This document shows, piece after piece, positions 60,714 to 64,000 of a stretch of DNA of 64,000 nt. A program made the position numbers and the translations under genes. Source of the DNA: Methylobacterium sp. Leaf117 (GTDB taxonomy: Bacteria; Pseudomonadota; Alphaproteobacteria; Rhizobiales; Beijerinckiaceae); the NCBI RefSeq assembly GCF_001422985.1, contig NZ_LMNL01000034.1, positions 579,188-643,187 on the forward strand, read 5' to 3'. The notes beneath the pieces were generated by a model. That model did not search any database. It saw only the letters and a program-made list of their open reading frames with translations, and was not told the origin of the DNA. Every line of letters begins with the position of its first letter. Positions within the stretch are counted from its first letter, which is position 1.

Positions 60714-61727
60714 ATGTCGTCTGGCGACGAATCCGCCGTCCCGCCCGCCGCATCCGCGCGTGCGCGACCCTTCACAATCTGCCGCGAGGACGAGCCGGTA
60801 CCGCCCGCCATCGCTGGCGCCATCGCGGCGATCGGCAATTTCGACGGGGTGCATCTCGGCCATCGCGCTCTGATCGCCGCCGTCCGCGAGACGGCGCAGG
60901 CAGCAAGTCACCCAGCGGTGGCGCTCACCTTCGAGCCGCATCCGCGCGCTTATTTTGCGCCGCACCTGCCCATGTTCCGTCTCACCGATGCGTTGGCTAA
61001 GGAGATTGTATTCGCGCATCTCGGTCTCGACGGCCTGATCGTACGCCGCTTCGACGCCACCCTGGCGGGCACCGGCGCCCGAGACTTCGTCGAGGAGCTT
61101 CTGGTGCGTGACCTCGGAGTGTCAGGGGTCGTCATCGGCCACGACTTCCATTTCGGCCGGGGCCGGGAGGGCACGCCGGCCGTGCTCGCGGACCTCTGCA
61201 CGCAGGCCGGCCTGACCTGCCGTATCATTTCCCCCGTGGCCCTGAGCGCAGGCGCGGAACCGGTCTCGTCGAGCGCGATCCGGGCGGCCCTGGCCGAGGG
61301 CGCGGTGGCGCAGGCCAACGCGCTCCTCGGTTATCGCTGGTTCGTCTCCGGAGAGGTCCGCCACGGCGACAAGCGCGGGCGTACCCTGGGCTATCCCACT
61401 GCCAACGTGGCGCTGACGGATTGCGGACTCGCTCACGGCATCTACGCGGTACGGGTGCGCCTGCCGGATGGCCGGGTGACGGACGGAGTCGCCAGTTACG
61501 GCCGACGGCCGACCTTCGACGACGGCGCTCCTCTCCTCGAGGTCAATCTGTTCGACTTCTCCGGAGACCTGTACGGCCAGACGATCGCGGTGGAGTTTCT
61601 CGACTACATCCGGGGCGAGGTACGCTTCGACGGGGCCGAGGCCCTGATCGTCCAGATGCATTGCGATGCGGCGGAAGCCCGCCGGATCATCGCCAAGAAC
61701 CCCGTCCCGTCGATGTTGGAGGCTTGA
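60714..61727 (+). CDS. ribF: Bifunctional riboflavin kinase/FAD synthetase
   Basis: RibF phosphorylates riboflavin to FMN and adenylates it to FAD. The 337-aa product has the FAD synthetase domain first (AIGNFDGVHLGHRALI near 40, nucleotidyl-binding; GHDFHFGRGREGTPAVL near 140; SSSAIRAALAEG near 183) and the riboflavin kinase domain second (GDKRGRTLGYPTANV near 217; GVASYGRRPTFDDG near 257). The first 30 residues are a family-atypical extension. ATG 60714 is used. It follows the PepSY gene on the same strand by 71 bp. Confidence 0.94.
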   Translation: MSSGDESAVPPAASARARPFTICREDEPVPPAIAGAIAAIGNFDGVHLGHRALIAAVRETAQAASHPAVALTFEPHPRAYFAPHLPMFRLTDALAKEIVFAHLGLDGLIVRRFDATLAGTGARDFVEELLVRDLGVSGVVIGHDFHFGRGREGTPAVLADLCTQAGLTCRIISPVALSAGAEPVSSSAIRAALAEGAVAQANALLGYRWFVSGEVRHGDKRGRTLGYPTANVALTDCGLAHGIYAVRVRLPDGRVTDGVASYGRRPTFDDGAPLLEVNLFDFSGDLYGQTIAVEFLDYIRGEVRFDGAEALIVQMHCDAAEARRIIAKNPVPSMLEA

Positions 61728-61734
61728 CCCTCGA

Positions 61735-62274
61735 TCAATCCGCCTCGTCCTCGGTGTCGGGCGTGCGGTTGGGCCAGGTCACGATCCGATCGAGCAGTTC
61801 GTCGGCGGTGAACTCCTCCTCGTTGCCGGAAACCCGGCCCCGCACGGAGATGCCGGCCTCGTGCACGCTGGCGGCGCGTCCGGAGACGAGGGGATGCCAA
61901 GCGTAGAGGTCTTGACCGTCGCGGATGAGGCGATAGGCGCAGGTCGGCGGCAGCCACGGGATCGTGCGGACCGCCTCGGGCGTCAGGCGCACGCAATCGG
62001 GCACCCGCTTCTGGCGCCTCGGATAGTCGCGGCAGCGGCAGCCATGGCCGTCGAGGAGAGTGCAGCCGACATCCGTGTGATAGACCTCAGCCGTGTCCTC
62101 GTCTTCGAGCTTGAGGAGGCAGCAGCGGCCGCAACCGTCGCACAGGCTCTCCCATTCGGTCGGGGACATCGCCTCCAGGCTCTTGGTGCGCCAGAACGGC
62201 TCGTCGACCGAGGCGGAAGGGGATTCGGGGAAGGCCTGCGGCGTCTGGGAACGCGCGGCCGAGCGGTCCCGCAT
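61735..62274 (-). CDS. YcgN/UPF0260 family cysteine-cluster protein
   Basis: A 179-aa cytoplasmic protein of the UPF0260 family, defined by clustered cysteines: [15 protein letters not shown] near residue 43 and [16 protein letters not shown] near 72, then DCVRLTP and PPTCAYRL. The cysteines probably bind a metal or Fe-S cluster. Function is unknown. The start at [10 protein letters not shown] (62274) gives the family length. It is convergent to ribF with 7 bp between the stops. Confidence 0.9.
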   Translation of the reverse strand: MRDRSAARSQTPQAFPESPSASVDEPFWRTKSLEAMSPTEWESLCDGCGRCCLLKLEDEDTAEVYHTDVGCTLLDGHGCRCRDYPRRQKRVPDCVRLTPEAVRTIPWLPPTCAYRLIRDGQDLYAWHPLVSGRAASVHEAGISVRGRVSGNEEEFTADELLDRIVTWPNRTPDTEDEAD

Positions 62275-62580
62275 GGGGAACACCTTGGGCTGGGAGCGGC
62301 GAAAATCCGGGTGATCCGTTCCTGTGCCGCAACGCCGACCTGCGGGCAAGCGTTGCCGGCGCAAGGCACGACGTCGCAGCGCGGAGTCAAGCCTCCCGAT
62401 GCCACCGACCCGCCCCAATCCGACGTCAAGGTTAAGACTAGGTTATCGTCCACAACGCCGGGACTCTGCGCCTTGCCGAGGCGTTGTCAGCAACGAAGCC
62501 TCGCGGCCGGGCGCAGGTGTTGTTAGGATCGCGTGACCCGGCCTCGTGCCGGCGCCGGGTACGGAAGGACTGGAACTCAG
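62275..62580. other. Divergent gap before the PBP1A gene
   Basis: 306 bp between the divergent starts of the YcgN-family gene and the penicillin-binding protein gene. No supported gene. Near its right end ACCCGGC and GCCGGGT (about 62537-62560) can pair, and GGAAGGA about 10-16 bp before 62581 serves as ribosome binding site for the next gene. Confidence 0.45.
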
Positions 62581-64000
62581 GTGCGCCTGCCCAAAGCGAC
62601 CTCGCTGACGACGCGGATCAAGCACGCCGCCCTGGCCTTTGATGCCTGGGTGAACGCGAGCCTGTACGATGGCGGCCGCTCGGCAGGCGAGACCTACGAG
62701 CGATTCCAAGAGCGTATGAACGTGTTCGCGGTGCGGGGCTGGAAGCGCGTCACCCTAGACCTGACCAGCGAGGCGGTGACCCTCGGCACCGGCGGGGCCG
62801 TGCTGATGCTGGCGCTGGCGCAGCCCGCCTTCAACCTGACCAATGACAACTGGCTCAAGGCCCAGGATCTCGCGGTGACCTTCCTCGACCGCTACGGCAC
62901 CGAAGTCGGGCGGCGCGGGATCAAGCACGATGATTCGCTCAAGCTCGACGACTTTCCCGACATCATGATCAAGGCCCTGGTCTCGACGGAAGACCGGCGT
63001 TTCTACGAGCATTGGGGTATCGACCCCATCGGCACCGCCCGCGCGCTGGTGTCGAACTCGCGCGGCGGCGGCAACACCCAGGGCGGCTCGTCGATCACCC
63101 AGCAGCTCGCCAAAAACCTGTTCCTCACGAACGAGCGCTCGCTTGAGCGCAAGATCAACGAGGCCTTCCTGGCGCTCTGGCTGGAGAGCCATCTCTCCAA
63201 GAACGAGATCCTGAAGCTCTATCTCGACCGCGCCTATATGGGCGGCGGCACCTTCGGCGCCGTGGCGGCGGCGGACTATTATTTCGGCAAGCCGCTCAAG
63301 GACATCTCCCTGGCCGAAGCCGCGATGCTGGCCGGCCTGTTCAAGGCGCCGACCAAGTACGCCCCCCATGTGAACCTACCGGCGGCCCGCGCCCGTGCCG
63401 TCGATGTGCTGCACAACATGGTCGAGGCCGGCTTCCTCACCGAGGGCCAGATCCAAACGGCCTTGCGCAACCCTGCGACGCCCGTAACGCGCACCCGCGA
63501 CATCACGGCGGACTATTATCTCGACTGGGCCTTCGGCGAGATCAAGCAAATGGCCGACGCTGGCCGCTTCCGCAGCGACCGGGTGCTCACCGTCAAGACG
63601 CCGCTCGATCTCACCATCCAGCGGCGGGCCGACGAGGTGGTGCAGAACACCCTGCGCCGGCTCGGCGACCAGTACGAGGTCGACGAGGCCGCGATGGTGA
63701 TCCTCGACCCCGATGGCGCGCTGCGGGCGATGGTCGGCGGCGCCGATTACGGCGAGAGCCAGTTCAACCGCGCCACCGATGCGCTGCGCCAGCCTGGCTC
63801 GTCGTTCAAGCCCTATGTCTACGCGGCCGGCCTCGCCGCGGGCCTGTATCGGCCGGATACCCGCGTCGTCGATCGGCCCGTCTGCATTGGCAACTGGTGC
63901 CCGCAGAACTACGGACGCTCGTTCTCGGGCGCCACGACTCTGACTGTGGCGGTGGCCAAATCCATCAACACCATCCCGATTCAGGTCTCGATCGCGCTTG
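62581..64000 (+). CDS. Penicillin-binding protein 1A, 5' part (runs off the window)
   Basis: A bifunctional class A penicillin-binding protein; 473 codons are inside the window and the 3' end is missing. It starts with GTG (VRLPKATSLTTRIKHAAL) behind GGAAGGA. One membrane helix (LGTGGAVLMLALAQPAF) lies near residue 70. The glycosyltransferase domain has the catalytic Glu in STEDRRFYEHWGIDP near 140, GGSSITQQLAKNLFL near 175 and a second motif KNEILKLYLDRAYMGGG. The transpeptidase domain begins near 340 and contains the SxxK serine in QPGSSFKPYVYAAGL near 405. Role: periplasmic peptidoglycan synthesis. Confidence 0.92.
   Translation, partial: MRLPKATSLTTRIKHAALAFDAWVNASLYDGGRSAGETYERFQERMNVFAVRGWKRVTLDLTSEAVTLGTGGAVLMLALAQPAFNLTNDNWLKAQDLAVTFLDRYGTEVGRRGIKHDDSLKLDDFPDIMIKALVSTEDRRFYEHWGIDPIGTARALVSNSRGGGNTQGGSSITQQLAKNLFLTNERSLERKINEAFLALWLESHLSKNEILKLYLDRAYMGGGTFGAVAAADYYFGKPLKDISLAEAAMLAGLFKAPTKYAPHVNLPAARARAVDVLHNMVEAGFLTEGQIQTALRNPATPVTRTRDITADYYLDWAFGEIKQMADAGRFRSDRVLTVKTPLDLTIQRRADEVVQNTLRRLGDQYEVDEAAMVILDPDGALRAMVGGADYGESQFNRATDALRQPGSSFKPYVYAAGLAAGLYRPDTRVVDRPVCIGNWCPQNYGRSFSGATTLTVAVAKSINTIPIQVSIAL

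Noticed and set aside
1..64000. tRNA, rRNA, CRISPR arrays, prophage and complete insertion sequences
   Set aside because: Reading for tRNA T-loop sequences, regular repeat-spacer patterns, transposase and phage motifs gave nothing convincing. The tandem repeats found have no unique spacers.

Overview
This is a 64 kb stretch of a G+C-rich chromosome from an alphaproteobacterium, most likely a Methylobacterium/Methylorubrum-type member of the Rhizobiales. The inference rests on a divK-pleD pair, DUF3572 and DUF2778 proteins, an E. coli PaoABC-like three-subunit molybdenum hydroxylase, a poxvirus-type topoisomerase IB, and very strong G/C third-position bias (long open frames lie opposite almost every real gene). 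No rRNA, tRNA, CRISPR array, intact insertion sequence or prophage gene was recognised.

Layout. 0-11.6 kb is mostly housekeeping: grpE and glnD (minus), a secreted protein, rpiA and a DUF2059 protein (plus), divK-pleD (minus), a DUF3572 protein and a DoxX protein (plus), a translationally coupled half-glycosyltransferase/methyltransferase pair (minus), and topoisomerase IB with a histone H1-like tail. 11.7-19.1 kb holds an RTX-protein remnant, a MocR-type regulator divergent from an Fe-S molybdopterin oxidoreductase, a short-chain dehydrogenase with a C-terminal membrane anchor, and a cytochrome bd-type oxidase subunit I with no subunit II beside it. 19.1-25.4 kb holds signalling genes (a LuxR-type regulator and a diguanylate cyclase, both with altered receiver domains), several small secreted or membrane proteins, a CrcB fluoride channel and a DUF2778 L,D-transpeptidase-like protein. 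25.4-31 kb carries the three-gene molybdenum hydroxylase and an M20 peptidase.

31.3-36.8 kb is a four-gene operon whose genes all overlap by 4 bp (ATGA). It encodes an unrecognised protein, a glycosyltransferase with an unrecognised C-terminal half, a GT2-GT4 fusion and a repeat protein. It is the best candidate for an undescribed glycoconjugate system here. 36.9-47.6 kb (all minus) holds bioD, fpr, a VOC dioxygenase, hupE, a two-gene M16 peptidase pair, a secreted protein, lspA and ileS. 48-60.6 kb looks like accessory DNA between ileS and ribF: a decayed EamA transporter, a MarR regulator, a five-gene CDP-deoxysugar cluster (rfbF, rfbG, C-methyltransferase, epimerase, reductase), a response regulator, bioA, and a TonB receptor with a PepSY membrane protein behind an unusually AT-rich promoter region. 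The window ends with ribF, a YcgN-family protein and the 5' part of a PBP1A gene that runs off the right edge.

Across the window, short imperfect tandem repeats (units of 12-21 bp, 2-5 copies) recur at gene ends and inside low-complexity linkers. Their density is itself unusual.
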